Under the pieces are notes generated by a model, which worked only from the letters and a program-made list of their open reading frames with translations, was not told where the DNA came from and searched no databases. Shown here one piece after another: positions 36,685 through 46,830 of a stretch of 64,000 bases of DNA (its first letter is position 1; each line of letters starts with the position of its first letter). A program made the position numbers and the translations under genes. The stretch comes from Endomychus coccineus (Eukaryota > Arthropoda > Insecta > Coleoptera > Endomychidae). The stretch lies in the NCBI GenBank assembly GCA_958510875.1, contig OY294070.1, forward strand, positions 47,145,139 through 47,209,138, given 5' to 3'.

Positions 36685-37608
36685 TCATTGAACGAGATCC
36701 GAATTATTGATCCAACTGTTGTGATTATTATCTAGACCCAACCATTTCACATACTGTTGACCCCTCCTCTTTCGTAATATTTTTTCGACTAAATACACAT
36801 CGGGTTGTTTTGTTTTCTGTAATTCTTCCTCGTAGAAACAGCCGCTGATTGGTGCGTTGGTCATATCTTCTAGTAGATATGTGACCGGGTTGGTAATTTT
36901 TACTTTGATGATTCTAAATAATTCCGTACTCCAATTGGGCGTAAATCCCTTCTCAAAAATATGTTTAGCCTTACTTATTCGTACCACATCTCCAACGTTG
37001 TATTTGTGAGGCAGAGCTAACTTGATGTGTGAGTAGGATCGCTTCAATATCTCGCTCTCAATCTGTTTCGTCACTTTTATTGGAGCCATATTTATAGTAC
37101 TATGTTTACGTTTATTATATTTTTCTGTGGTTTCTTCAAGTATATCAAGCCATTTGTATTTCCCGCTAAGACTGAGATGTTTCTAGAGCGCTTCTTTTAA
37201 TGTTCGAATGACACGTTCAGCAATGGCTGCTTTTTTCACACTATACGTATTATAATGATTGATATTATGTTTTTTCATTAGATCGTTAAAGTGTTTATTG
37301 AAGAATTCTTTTCCCTGATCGCTTTGCAGATTCCTAGGCTTACGATGTCCTTCTAGCAATATAGAACTGACCGCTTTCCGAACCTCTTCGGCTGATGTCG
37401 TTTTCAGCGGGTGTGTCCATAGAAATTTCGAGAAACAATCGATCATAACCAAAATGTATTTGAATCCTCTATTTTCACGAGCGTAATTACCCATTTCAGC
37501 CAGATCCATTTGCCACAAATCATCCAAACCTTTTATGATCGTTCTGCGTCGTTTGAAATTCTTCCTACTCGGCTTATGAAGCTCATGCACAACTTGTTCT
37601 CTACTCAT
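36685..37608 (-). pseudogene. int: Polinton integrase, single in-frame TAG
   Basis: 307 codons aligned throughout with 13854-14780. A TAG at about 37180-37182 replaces the Tyr codon in 'EALYKH'. Core blocks: 'DDLWQMDLAEM' (D), 'LQSDQGKEFFN' (D), 'AIAERVIRTLKEAL' (E). After the stop come 'YNKRKHSTIN', 'KYNVGDVVRISKAKHIFEK', 'NPVTYLLEDM' and a chromodomain-like end ('DVYLVEKILRKRRGQQYVKW'). The damage is one base, so the loss of activity is recent or the stop is polymorphic. Confidence 0.9.
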
Positions 37609-37625
37609 CTTATCAATGTGGAAAT

Positions 37626-38279
37626 CTAGTGTAGAATTAATTTTTTGGGTATATTCACAGGATTTGGAGATATACGTTTCACAGAGCCCTGCTTTGTTGT
37701 TGTTGTGGATGATGAGGGTCTCTTCTTAGAAGGTTCCACAGATGTCATCCGTCGTTCTAACGCCTCCACTTTACTAGTAATGTCATTTAGACGCATGTTC
37801 ACACTGTTAAATGTGTTATTGATCTCTTTCAATTCATTTCTGTTTTCCCTCACACTATCACTGATTGTTTTATACTCTGATTTTATATAGATCCCCATTC
37901 CATTATATTTATTCTGAATGTCCATCAGATGTTTATCAATGTTGAGAACCTTCTCATTCGTTAATTTATGTTCATCCAGATCCTTGTTGATATCTTTGAT
38001 TAAATTATCAACCCTAACATTGAAGGTATCTTTAAGACTGGTTTCCGTTTTCAGATTCAGTTTGTGTGTTAATTTATCAACATATACTTTATTTGCAACA
38101 TCTCCATCACCATTCGGTGATTTTACGTTGCACAATCTACGATTTTCCATATCATAACTTCCATCGCTCGTTAGGAATAATCCTTGTCCGTGAACTTGTT
38201 TGAAATTATTAGTAAATACATTTGTATCATATATCCACATGGAAGAGGAGGCTCTGCCAAACTTATCCATTGAAACCAT
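37626..38279 (-). CDS. Fiber-like coiled-coil protein, intact
   Basis: 217 aa. Opening 'MVSMDKFGRASSS', then 'GLFLTSDGSYDMENRRLCNVKSP', a phage/adenovirus fiber-style block, and 'GDVANKVYVDKLT', typical of trimeric fiber shafts. After this comes a long coiled coil (about residues 75-180) and a Lys/Ser/Thr-rich tail. The start overlaps the PY-like gene by 17 bases. Homologous to 14764-15273. A virion fiber or stalk is inferred. Confidence 0.75.
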   Translation of the reverse strand: MVSMDKFGRASSSMWIYDTNVFTNNFKQVHGQGLFLTSDGSYDMENRRLCNVKSPNGDGDVANKVYVDKLTHKLNLKTETSLKDTFNVRVDNLIKDINKDLDEHKLTNEKVLNIDKHLMDIQNKYNGMGIYIKSEYKTISDSVRENRNELKEINNTFNSVNMRLNDITSKVEALERRMTSVEPSKKRPSSSTTTTKQGSVKRISPNPVNIPKKLILH

Positions 38280-39327
38280 CTTTATAACTGTAATGAATTT
38301 GTCTTACACCTGGTTTTTGTTCAATTACCCCTGCCTCTATCAATTCTTCTATTATAGAGATTATCTCGTTGTGATGATTATGGTTACCTGCATGCGAGGA
38401 TGCAACAAGAAGTCTCAGTCTATCCACAATTTCGTTAACGTCATCCCAATAAACATATTCGATAGGTTTCTCGTTATATTCAAGAATATCATTTTTGATA
38501 TATGCACTTCCAGTGTATGTTTTGGCTCTGGGTTTTTTCATGGAATTAATCAAAGGTTTCAGTACATTTTTGTATTTTACAATGTTTCTTATTCGATCAG
38601 CTGGATCGTTATTACGTCTATGGGCACTAGTCATTTCCATCATTTGACTGTAATTTTTCCCATCTTCCACAGTGTAAGTATCAGGTAGAACATCTCTGTA
38701 AAATATCAAATTATACAGTCCTGTGGTACCCTTGAACGGAGTACCCTTGATAATTATATTACTCTCACTATCAATTTCTATAGGTTGATTACCCATGAAC
38801 CATTTGTCTAAAGTTGAATTATATTGCAATCCCATTCTATCATCGTATTTCTTGACATCATCATCCAATAGGAATCCTTCCAAGTAATAACGTGCTAATG
38901 TGGGGTATTGTTGCAGAAGCTCCTCTGTAGCCTCTGCATTATCTTTCTTATGTTTTCTGAATTCTTCACGAATCTGATCGATAGTAGGTTCGAGGGTAAA
39001 CACATCCTCCTCAGTATTTTGGGGGTTATATACGAACTCTTCCCCTTCAGTTACAATATTTGGGATTGGTATGTTCTCCATTTGTGTTGCTGTAGAAACA
39101 ATACTTTTAGGTTTAACCAACGAATTTTGTTTGATTATTTCAGCATTTTTCGCAATTTCCTCCAGAGGTTTAGATACATTCCTGAACATATTATCTAGAA
39201 TCTCATCATTTTCAGCTTTACCCAATTTCACAGCCATATATTTTTTCCTCACAACGTTTGCTAACTCCCAAATTTTTTTCTTCAATTGTTGTTTTTCTTT
39301 GAGCATGTTACTCACACCCACGTCCAT
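38263..39327 (-). CDS. PY-like Polinton protein, intact, 354 aa
   Basis: N-terminal basic helix block ('VVRKKYMAVKLGKAEND'), acidic middle, 'LLQQYPTLARYYLEGFL', 'YNSTLDKWFMG', 'TGLYNLIFYRDVLPDTYT', 'NYSQMMEMTSAHRRN', and the C-terminal 'KPIEYVYWDDVNEIVDRL' with an 'AGNHNHHNEI' His-rich stretch. It is a conserved Polinton family of unknown function. It gives the full-length reference that shows the single stop in 15304-16191. A TATATATAC box lies 29 bases upstream. Confidence 0.8.
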   Translation of the reverse strand: MDVGVSNMLKEKQQLKKKIWELANVVRKKYMAVKLGKAENDEILDNMFRNVSKPLEEIAKNAEIIKQNSLVKPKSIVSTATQMENIPIPNIVTEGEEFVYNPQNTEEDVFTLEPTIDQIREEFRKHKKDNAEATEELLQQYPTLARYYLEGFLLDDDVKKYDDRMGLQYNSTLDKWFMGNQPIEIDSESNIIIKGTPFKGTTGLYNLIFYRDVLPDTYTVEDGKNYSQMMEMTSAHRRNNDPADRIRNIVKYKNVLKPLINSMKKPRAKTYTGSAYIKNDILEYNEKPIEYVYWDDVNEIVDRLRLLVASSHAGNHNHHNEIISIIEELIEAGVIEQKPGVRQIHYSYKDGFNG

Positions 39328-39355
39328 GCTGAGCGGGTTGTCTATTTCAAATGAA

Positions 39356-39365
39356 AGTATATATA
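39356..39365 (-). promoter_or_regulatory. TATA-like box before the PY-like gene
   Basis: gtatatatac at 39356-39365, 29 bases before the ATG at 39327, in the 42-bp space after ATPase. Confidence 0.4.
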
Positions 39366-39369
39366 CATG

Positions 39370-40095
39370 TTAGATGTATATATAACAATCAAAACCTTTG
39401 CGATAACGTCCTTTGTTCATATCACAGTCTTTGTTTATCATAAGGAATCCATATTTATCTTTCCAACATACGCTACATACCTCTTTGAATTTTTCGAGTG
39501 ACATGTCGGTACTTACATGATCGGTGAATATATGTTTCAAATTGAGTTCATCCTGTTTGAAAATAATCAAGCAATTGGCATTGTCGCGCAATCCATGTTT
39601 TGGACATTTAGCAAAAGACTGACAAAGATAGAAACTATCAATTGAGTTGTGTCTCCCTCTTGAAAAATAAGCACGAATTTTCTCCTGTTTCTCAAACATC
39701 ACGTCATCGAATATTATGATTGAATTAGGCCTCGCTTCTGTGGGGTCTATGACCTCATCACTTTCGGTACAAGGAAAATATCCAAGCCCCTCAATTTTCT
39801 TCAATGTCTCCTTTAGTAACTGGTATTTTGGTTGGTGTAAAGACTTTGAATACATGTACACGTTTTCAAATTTCTGACCGTTTGCATCTAACAATAGAGA
39901 TAACATCACATTTGTTTTCCCACAATTACTTGGACCACAGATTATTGTTCGTAGAGTATTAGGCAGCAAAGAGCTGTGACGTTGTGGTTGTTCAACATTC
40001 TCATTGCTTGACCCTAAGTTCATAATACTCAACGAGTCTTTTTGCTTAACAATCTTCATCATGCCTGAAGGCGAATCGAAATCATAATGAAACAT
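39370..40095 (-). CDS. Genome-packaging ATPase (A32/FtsK-HerA type), intact
   Basis: 241 aa. Walker A 'GPSNCGKT' at about residues 54-61, 'KFENVYMYSKSL' after it, Walker B 'SIIIFDD' at about 122, sensor-like 'SRGRHNSIDSFYLCQS', 'FKQDELNLKHIF', a 'VCSVCW' Cys block and the tail 'MNKGRYRKGFD'. It packages DNA into the capsid. First gene of the long minus-strand cluster, just inside the right TIR. A TATATAAAC box is at 40112-40120. Confidence 0.92.
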   Translation of the reverse strand: MFHYDFDSPSGMMKIVKQKDSLSIMNLGSSNENVEQPQRHSSLLPNTLRTIICGPSNCGKTNVMLSLLLDANGQKFENVYMYSKSLHQPKYQLLKETLKKIEGLGYFPCTESDEVIDPTEARPNSIIIFDDVMFEKQEKIRAYFSRGRHNSIDSFYLCQSFAKCPKHGLRDNANCLIIFKQDELNLKHIFTDHVSTDMSLEKFKEVCSVCWKDKYGFLMINKDCDMNKGRYRKGFDCYIYI

Positions 40096-40111
40096 ATGTT
40101 GATAAGCATTT

Positions 40112-40120
40112 GTTTATATA
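40112..40120 (-). promoter_or_regulatory. TATA box TATATAAAC before ATPase
   Basis: Same nonamer as before the penton-like gene, 17 bases upstream of the ATG at 40095. Confidence 0.45.
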
Positions 40121-40194
40121 CTAGTTGATGATGTTATATTGTGTATGTCTGATCACGCGGTTAGGTACTTCTACGCTTCTCTCAAAATCAGGTA

Positions 40195-40430
40195 TCAAAT
40201 ACGTGTTAAATAGGTATGAATGATGGAGCACGTGCTAAACACGTGTCTGAGTATTGAAGCATGTGTCTGAATACATGTCTGAGTAGAGCATGTCTCTGAA
40301 TGTTGAAGCACGTGCTTAACACGTGTCTGATTATTGAAACACGTGTCTGAACATGTGACTGAACACGTGTCTTAATGTTGAAGCACGTGTCGGAGTGTTG
40401 AATCACGAGATAAAACATGTGCATGAATGT
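40195..40430. repeat. Degenerate repeat rich in CACGTG
   Basis: Units of about 20-35 bp such as 'gaagcacgtgcttaacacgtgtctga' vary throughout. 'CACGTG' occurs six times. It lies between the ATPase promoter and the right TIR. The 72-aa minus frame here is a repeat translation. It may act as an upstream regulatory array or simply be a minisatellite. Confidence 0.7.
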
Positions 40431-40552
40431 ACTACCTATTCACTTTTTACACCTTATGTATTCAACAGTCTTATAACTTCAATTTTACAGTGTGATGAAT
40501 AATGAGTAGATATCATTATTATTACTCGCATTTCATTCCTCATCTGACCATC

Positions 40553-40596
40553 ATAGTTCGTGAACGATGATGACGTCATCATCGTTCGTGAACTAT
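40553..40596. repeat. 44-bp near-palindrome centred on TGACGTCA (right arm)
   Basis: Mirror of 30857-30900. Confidence 0.85.
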
Positions 40597-40925
40597 GGTT
40601 GCCGGATTGAATCAGTTACTGTCATCGGTTCGAAGCAGTGACGTCATCATCGTTCGTGAACTATGGTCGCCGGATTGAATCAGTTACTGTCATCGGTTCG
40701 AAGCAGTGACGTCATCATCGTTCGTGAACTATGGTCGCCGGATTGAATCAGTTACTGTCATCGGTTCGAAGCAGTGACGTCATCATCGTTCGTGAACTAT
40801 GGTCGCCGGATTGAATCAGTTACTGTCATCGGTTCGAAGCAGTGACGTCATCATCGTTCGTAAACTATGGTCGCCGGATTGAAACAATAAATGCCTTCCG
40901 TGACGTCATCATCGTTCGTAAACTA
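40597..40925. repeat. 68-bp tandem repeat, each unit with a TGACGTCA site
   Basis: Units start at 40597, 40665, 40733 and 40801, with a fifth diverging one at 40869. Each has 'ccggattgaatcagttactg' and 'agtgacgtcatcatcgttcg'. The left arm has only one to two such units, so the array expanded on one side after the arms were made alike. Confidence 0.92.
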
Positions 40926-41784
40926 TGATCGCAGGATCTTCAATCCAATAAAATTAACATTCTGCATATCAAGACTTTTCATTTGATACCTTTAAAGCTA
41001 TGGTTGACATTCATAGATCCGTCATGACAGTTCGCGTGACAGATGCTTCATGGATCCACCACGTCACGCCCTCCAAGACGAGACATGACACCTCGATGAA
41101 GACCTCACGTGACAGACACCATGACAACTCCTTCCACCACCATGATGCTCTATGGTTTTGAGTAAGGTTAGCTCTATAACCTTCAGCTCTATGGTACGTG
41201 ATAGCCACCATGACACCTTGTGACAGACACTCCGTCGAAGTGACAGACACCATATCTCACCGCGTGACAGATCATGTGATTTCAAAACCGTACGAGTCGC
41301 ATGAGTCGGACGAGTCGAACTGGTGGCGACACCTCCACGAAGCAGTCTGTACCTTTATGCTGTGACGTCACACGTCTGCCCTGTGATAGCAGCCTGTACA
41401 GCCGGTACGTTAGGGTCGCCATGACAGCTGTCACGTGGTGATAACATCTTCACGAAGCAATCTGTACCTAAGGTCCGCCATGACAGCTGCCACTTGGTGG
41501 CGCCATCTCCACGAAGCAGTCTGTACCTTCGATGACAGCTGTCACGTGGTGATGACATCTTCATGAAGCAGCCTGTACCTTTGGACCAAAGGTAGAGATT
41601 GTTTCCTAGAGGTGGCGGAGCCCCCTCCACGAAGCAGTCTGTACCTTGGGTCCACCATGACAGCTGTCATGTGGTTGTGTTGACAGTGGGGAGGACACCT
41701 TCATGAAGCAGCCTGTACCTTAGGTCCGCCATGACAGCTGTCACTTGGTGGCGACATCTTCACAAAGCAATCTGTACCTTAGGC

Positions 41785-42200
41785 CCACCATGACAGCTAG
41801 TCCTTATGGTCACCATGACAGCTGGTCCTTATGGTCGCCATGACAGCTGGTCCTTATGCCCGCCATGACAGCTGGTCCTTATGGTCGCCATGACAGCTGT
41901 ACCTTAGGTCCGCCATGACAGCTAGTCCTTATGGTCACCATGACAGCTGGTCCTTATGGTCGCCATGACAGCTGGTCCTTATGGTCGCCATGACAGCTGT
42001 ACCTTATGGTCGCCATGACAGCTGGTTCTTATGGTCGCCATAACAGCTGGTTCTTATGGTCGCCATGACAGCTGGTCCTTATGGTCGCCATGACAGCTGT
42101 ACCTTAGGTCAGCCATGACAGCTGGTCCTTATGATCGCCATGACAGCTGGTCCTCATGGTCGCCATGACAGCTGGTCCTTATGGTCGCCATGCTGTCATG
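41785..42200. repeat. 25-bp minisatellite, right arm
   Basis: Inverted version of the 29190-29760 array, about sixteen units 'ccttatggtcgccatgacagctggt' (reverse complement of the left unit). Confidence 0.9.
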
Positions 42201-42398
42201 TGTTAGTCACGTGACTCTGTACATGTGACACACTTATTATACACACCCTGTATACTCTTTACAAATAAAATAAAATCATTATCACCTACATCCTTTCAAA
42301 ACTGATAAGGACGAGCTCATGCACCGGATGCACATCGACAGCTAGACCGGAAGTGGAGACCGGATATCCTGAGGCAGAAGTAGTGGTGTTCATCTACT

Positions 42399-42404
42399 AA
42401 GGTT
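42399..42404. repeat. Target-site duplication AAGGTT, right copy
   Basis: Directly follows ...ATCTACT and is identical to 28978-28983. Confidence 0.93.
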
Positions 42405-42627
42405 TCATGTTGATTTGCTCCAAAATTAAGATAATTTGATTGGTCAGTCGATTGGGTAGGAACATAGAGAATTCATCGAACTCGAGCAATACGGATTCAC
42501 CAAATTTGGTTCTTACTACTCTCGCTTGAAGTATTGTATAATTCTTATTGATTTCGAGGTCTGGAACTCTCCTCAATGGTTTTCTCTCCTAAAGAGCACA
42601 ATGATTAAGTTTTGTTAGATCCATCAT
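42405..42627 (-). pseudogene. 5' part of the OB-like gene split by element 3
   Basis: Continues the reading of 28898-28983 and aligns with 22075-22297. A TAG replaces the Leu codon in the 'LLERKPL' start region (cctaaag), so this copy was or became non-functional. Confidence 0.85.
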
Positions 42628-44250
42628 AAATCTGAAACAATATGGATAAAAATTGAAGATTTTTAAAATTCGTAATACACACACAAAATTGAAACAACAG
42701 TTATTTTATAAAAGTTAATTAATTAATTTTATACTTGTTATTTTATGAATGTGAATTGAATAATATTGTAACTGTTTCAATGCTAATAAGAGGTTTATTC
42801 TGAATAAGAGACAAAACAAGTACGTTTTTATGGTAGTGAATTAAATAATTGAATTGAAGTTACATTTTCCGTTCAATAGAAGGCAGCACACAAAGGATAT
42901 AAGAAAACGATGTGTTTCGTGTGAGCTGTAACAGATGACTGGAAGAAACGAGAATTAAATTCGTAGTCAACATAACCCTCAATTCTAATTCGCTTACTAA
43001 CAAGTCTAGACTTGTATATTACTCATTGTTATTTGTTTACCTAATTTCAATTATTCTCGTATAAACTGAATGTGATGACGCAGGTGTATGCAAAATGAAT
43101 TGCTTCCACGTGTTCTCATATACTCAATGTGGTTTCTGGTGTAATAACTTCACATACGTAAGTAATCATTTAACGTTGAAGAAATTTGTAGGTTATTTTA
43201 AAAGTTCATTATATTTGGAATTGAGGTGTGGTTCAATAATAGATGACAGTATAGCTACAACATATGTCTAATTTTTGAAATTCCTCGCGCAAACATCAGC
43301 AAAACACCTCATAGATGTCGTCCTTTGACGTTAGCTGTTCTGACATTGACATTTAGCTATGATAGTTCATCGGTTTATTAATAGATGGTGATATAGTAAT
43401 ATTTCGAATTGGGGTATCATAGATGTCGTCCTTTGACATTAACAGTTCCAACATTGACATCAAAGCTATGGTAGTTCATCGGTTCATTAATGGATCGTTT
43501 TTTTGAATTGAGATGGAACTTCCCGCGCAAAAACATTAACAAAATACCTCATAGATGTCGTCCTTTGACGTTAACTGTTCTGACATTGACATTCAGCTGT
43601 GATAGTTCATCGGTTTATTAATAGATGGCGATATAGGCTACAGCATCGGTAACATTTTGAAGTTTCATAGATGTCGTCCTTTGATGTTAACAGTTCTGAC
43701 ATTACATCCAGCTATGATAGTTCATCGGTTCATAAATTTCCCTCGCAAAAACATTAACAAGATACCTCATAGATGTCGTCCTTTGACGTTGACAGGTATG
43801 CATGACGGTTGATCGGTTCATTCATAGATGTAGTCATTTGTAGTTAACTATTCTGACATTGACATTGAAGTATGATAGTTCGTTGGTTCATCAAAAGATG
43901 GCGTTGATGTGACTACAACATCAGTCATATTTTGAATTGTGGCCTCATAGATGTCGTCCCTTGACGTTAACATTTCTGACGGTGACAGATATGCATCACG
44001 GTTGATCGGTTCATTCATAGATATAGTCATTTGAAGTTAGCTGGTCTGACATTGACATTTAAGTATGATAGTTCATCGGTTCATTAGAACATGGCGGTGA
44101 TGTAGCTACAACATCAGTCATATTGTTGTTTTGACTATACTCTTCTGACATTCGGTTCCAACGTCGGCCATGATGGACATCATTTGAATTTCGCGGGTCA
44201 ATGACGTCACATCCAACTTACCTCACATTCTATGATCCAGACTTCTATGG
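42628..44250 (-). repeat. Terminal-repeat debris of an element-2-type Polinton
   Basis: Aligns with 22298-23780 of element 2: AT-rich leader, candidate intron region, then the same minisatellite with 'catagatgtcgtcctttgacg' units. From about 44140 it diverges. 44200-44410 shows two copies of 'gcgggtc(g/a)atgacgtcaca' with 'cctctatggtcg'-type blocks. No coding frame is supported. Confidence 0.8.
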
Positions 44251-44410
44251 TTGAAAGTTCTGTAATCATCGTAAGCTCTATGGTTACGTTTTGAATTTCG
44301 CGGGTCGATGACGTCACATACAACCAACTTCACATTCTATGAACCAGACCTCTATGGTCGGAAGTTCGGTGATCTTTGTGAGCTCTATGGACACGTTTGA
44401 ATTTCCCCGA

Positions 44411-44816
44411 TTAGTAACGTTACATCCGAAGTTGCGCGCGCATCATCCGGTCGATGACTTACATCCTGGTGGAGAACTCGTCCACTTAATCTACTCCTAT
44501 CAAGCTTGGATTGTTCGAGGGAGGAGAATTATATATAATCCAATATATCAATTTGTTTGTGTTTCAAATTGCAGTACCATCTTATGAGATTATTATGAAC
44601 TTCTCATTTCTATTTTTTGATCAAGAATTTTGAGTTGTTCGTTAAACATTTTATTATTAAGCGTTGTATCGCATGTATCAAACACAAGTTGAAAATAAAC
44701 AATGAAATATCTTTAACCAAATCAATTATCATTATCAATAATAACATTAAATGGACAAAAAATACAGATTAATAGTGGGGTTCTCCAAGAAAGTAAGTTT
44801 TATCTAAAGAATTACA
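44411..44816. other. Spacer without a recognised feature
   Basis: An AT-rich segment between Polinton debris and the capsid-like remnant. I see no gene, repeat array or element end. Confidence 0.4.
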
Positions 44817-45535
44817 ATGAATATAACTAAATCATCTATCAATACCAATACTCACTCAACAACAAGAGGGCGACGCAGGGGAAGTGGACGCAGACCGTTC
44901 CGCGGTACTGGATCAAACCGGGCTGATGGAAATCGGCGGCTAACTGAACCGACAAAAGAAACAACTGATCAAGGGAAGATTCAACAAGCGAAGTTAACAT
45001 GACGCAGGACGAGCAAGCAATGTTCAAAATGTTTAATAAACGAACACCGAAGAGCGATCAATCAAAACTAAACACGACAATTCAAAGACCCGCTTGACTT
45101 AGATTGTTTCGGGCTAGTGGAGTCTAATAGCCTACAACCATTTGGGAACAAATTTAGATTCACACCTTCTCTTTTGATGCTACCCTTATACCTCGACGCA
45201 TTATACAATGAACTGTCATCGTGTGATAAGGGCGTTTAATCAACATATATCACCAAGTATGCTATCTTACTATATAATAATTATAGCGACGATGAGATTA
45301 CTCATCCTTAGACAGGATAAAGGAATGATGGACCAGCAAGATGTTAACTCCATCAACTTATTGACAGGACTTCGACTCATTATACCGGCATCGATAGCAT
45401 TCTGGATCAATGGCTTAGGCGATATAGAATCCCAAGACCAGGGGTCAATAGAAATGGAGATACGAACCAGGCCCAATGATGATGGAAGTTATGGCAGAGT
45501 TGATAACCTAACGCACTCAGAGTACGAGAATTATC
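44817..45535 (+). pseudogene. Possible endogenous viral capsid-like remnant
   Basis: An ATG at 44817 opens a segment with an Arg/Gly-rich tract ('TRGRRRGSGRRPFRG'), like the nucleic-acid-binding N-termini of many RNA-virus capsids. After frameshifts come 'CFGLVESNSLQPFGN', 'LPLYLDALYNEL', 'SPSMLSYY' and 'DQQDVNSINLLTGL', then 'IPASIAFWINGLGDI'. None of this resembles R1 or gypsy proteins. The frame then runs directly into R1 reverse transcriptase at about 45540. I cannot name the virus family, and the call rests on the basic tail plus the helical, Trp/Gly-containing body. Confidence 0.3.
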
Positions 45536-45905
45536 CTGCTACAATTGGACCAGTTCTCTGGAATATGTTCTACAACCAGATACTTAACTTAGACTTGGGC
45601 CCAGGAATAACGCTTGTTGCATATTCTGACGACCTGACAGTTATAGTTGAGACAAGTACGATTGAAAATCTACAGATTCGAACTGAACATGCCAAGATTA
45701 GAAGCTAATAGCTGATGCATTACAAGAAATGGGATTGACATAAGAACCTACCAAAACAAAAGCCGTTATACTTGCAGGCAGAATAAGAATAAATAAGATC
45801 ACCATCAATATAGAAGGAACGCCGATAGCTAGCGGTGTATCGATCAAATACATGGGATCCACATAGACAAAGATGTGTGTATGACTACACACAAATATCC
45901 AAGTA
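45536..45905 (+). pseudogene. R1-type reverse transcriptase fragment
   Basis: 'GPVLWNMFYNQIL' and 'VAYSDDLTVIVE' (RT motif with SDD for ADD) are readable, then after a stop 'AVILAGR', 'IEGTPI' and 'IKYMGS', the usual order downstream of the YADD motif in R1 LINEs. Truncated on both sides. Confidence 0.75.
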
Positions 45906-46411
45906 TTAGTTTAACGTGAATTTCCTGTACCGAGGACTCTACCGTATGCGGCTTTCAGCCACTACCCCCTCGAAGCTTAGACCAAGGGGTCGAATGGAAT
46001 TTTTACATTTCGTGGCCTCCGAACCTCATGGTACCAGACAATGCAAAATCACTGGTCCGATCTCTCGCAAAATAAATTCTGCTACCCTTGAGTTGAAAGC
46101 TCTAACTCGGTACTGCTAGACCAGATCAGGTACGTGGAGTCGCCACTCTCCAAAGATTCTACCGTTGTCAGCCACTTGCCAACCGATGAAGGTCTCAAAT
46201 CATCATACAACTCAGATTTCACCAATACAGGCTTCCTATCTTCATCTCTCGCTCCACACTGACAGCCAGTGTTCTCTGCTAGACCTCTTCCGTACAGAAA
46301 TGCATTCATACTTCCCTTTTCCAGTCATCAAAAATTTTGCATTCCTAACCTAACCAGAACCATGCTAAATTAGGCATTCCCTCTCAACAGAAAATAAAAT
46401 TTAAAAACGTT
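45906..46411. other. Unassigned segment
   Basis: Short open frames (for example 45916-46119) do not match anything I recognise. No element ends are visible. Confidence 0.3.
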
Positions 46412-46590
46412 GGTTAGGTTAGGTTGGGTTGGTTAGATTGGTTAGGTTAGGTTGGTTAGGTTAGGTTGGGTAGGTTAGGTTGGTTGGTTAGGTTGGTTAG
46501 GTAAGGTTGGTTAGGTTGGTTAGGTAAGGTTGGTTAGGTTATAGATTGGTTATGTTGGTTGAGTTGGTTATGTAAGGTTGGTTTGGTCAG
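46412..46590. repeat. TTAGGTTGG-type simple repeat
   Basis: A degenerate run of 'ggttaggttaggttggttagg' units over about 180 bp. Insect genomes carry many such interstitial arrays. It includes TTAGG, the common insect telomere unit, but never in a clean tandem run. Confidence 0.85.
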
Positions 46591-46830
46591 GTTAGGTAAT
46601 CGCCGGGGACATAAACGCGAAAAGGCCTACATGGAGCTCACCTTTCTCCGATCCGAGAGGAGAATTCGTCGAGGAATGGCTGGCTCAAATGAGCTGAATA
46701 TGTGCAAACACTGGAAATCCCACTTTCATCCGCGAAGCGTCAGCAACCGATATAGATATTACCTTATTTCCGCTAAGGCATCAAGCCAAAGGGCACGATT
46801 GCAGTTTGAATCACATATGGAAAAGTAAAA
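46591..46830 (+). pseudogene. R1-type endonuclease fragment
   Basis: 'GDINAKRPTWSS', 'DPRGEFVEEWLAQM' and, after a shift, 'TGNPTFIRE', 'TDID' are the C-terminal part of an apurinic-type (EEP) endonuclease as in R1 ORF2. Compare 53585-53765. Confidence 0.8.

Larger units (their letters stand above)
28984..42398. mobile_element. End-defined Maverick/Polinton element 3 (13.4 kb), no polB
   Basis: Ends AGTAGAT.../...ATCTACT with a 6-bp duplication AAGGTT and TIRs of about 1.9 kb. From the right inward on the minus strand it codes ATPase, PY-like, fiber-like, integrase, PLA2/pX, protease, penton-like, small ORF, MCP and an MSV199-type gene; ORF B is on the plus strand at the left. Most are open. 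There is no DNA polymerase, OB-like gene, DIQ gene or 151-aa gene, so replication would depend on another element or the host. It lies inside the OB-like gene of an older element-2-type remnant. Confidence 0.93.
40512..42398 (-). repeat. Right terminal inverted repeat of element 3
   Basis: Inverted copy of 28984-30941 with different repeat copy numbers: more CRE units (40597-40890) and fewer 25-bp units (41785-42200). It ends ATCTACT at 42398 followed by the AAGGTT duplication. Confidence 0.9.

Noticed and set aside
46412..46590. Telomere or telomere-fusion site
   Set aside because: The units are degenerate TTAGGTTGG-type sequence without a clean TTAGG tandem run. Such interstitial arrays are common in insects.
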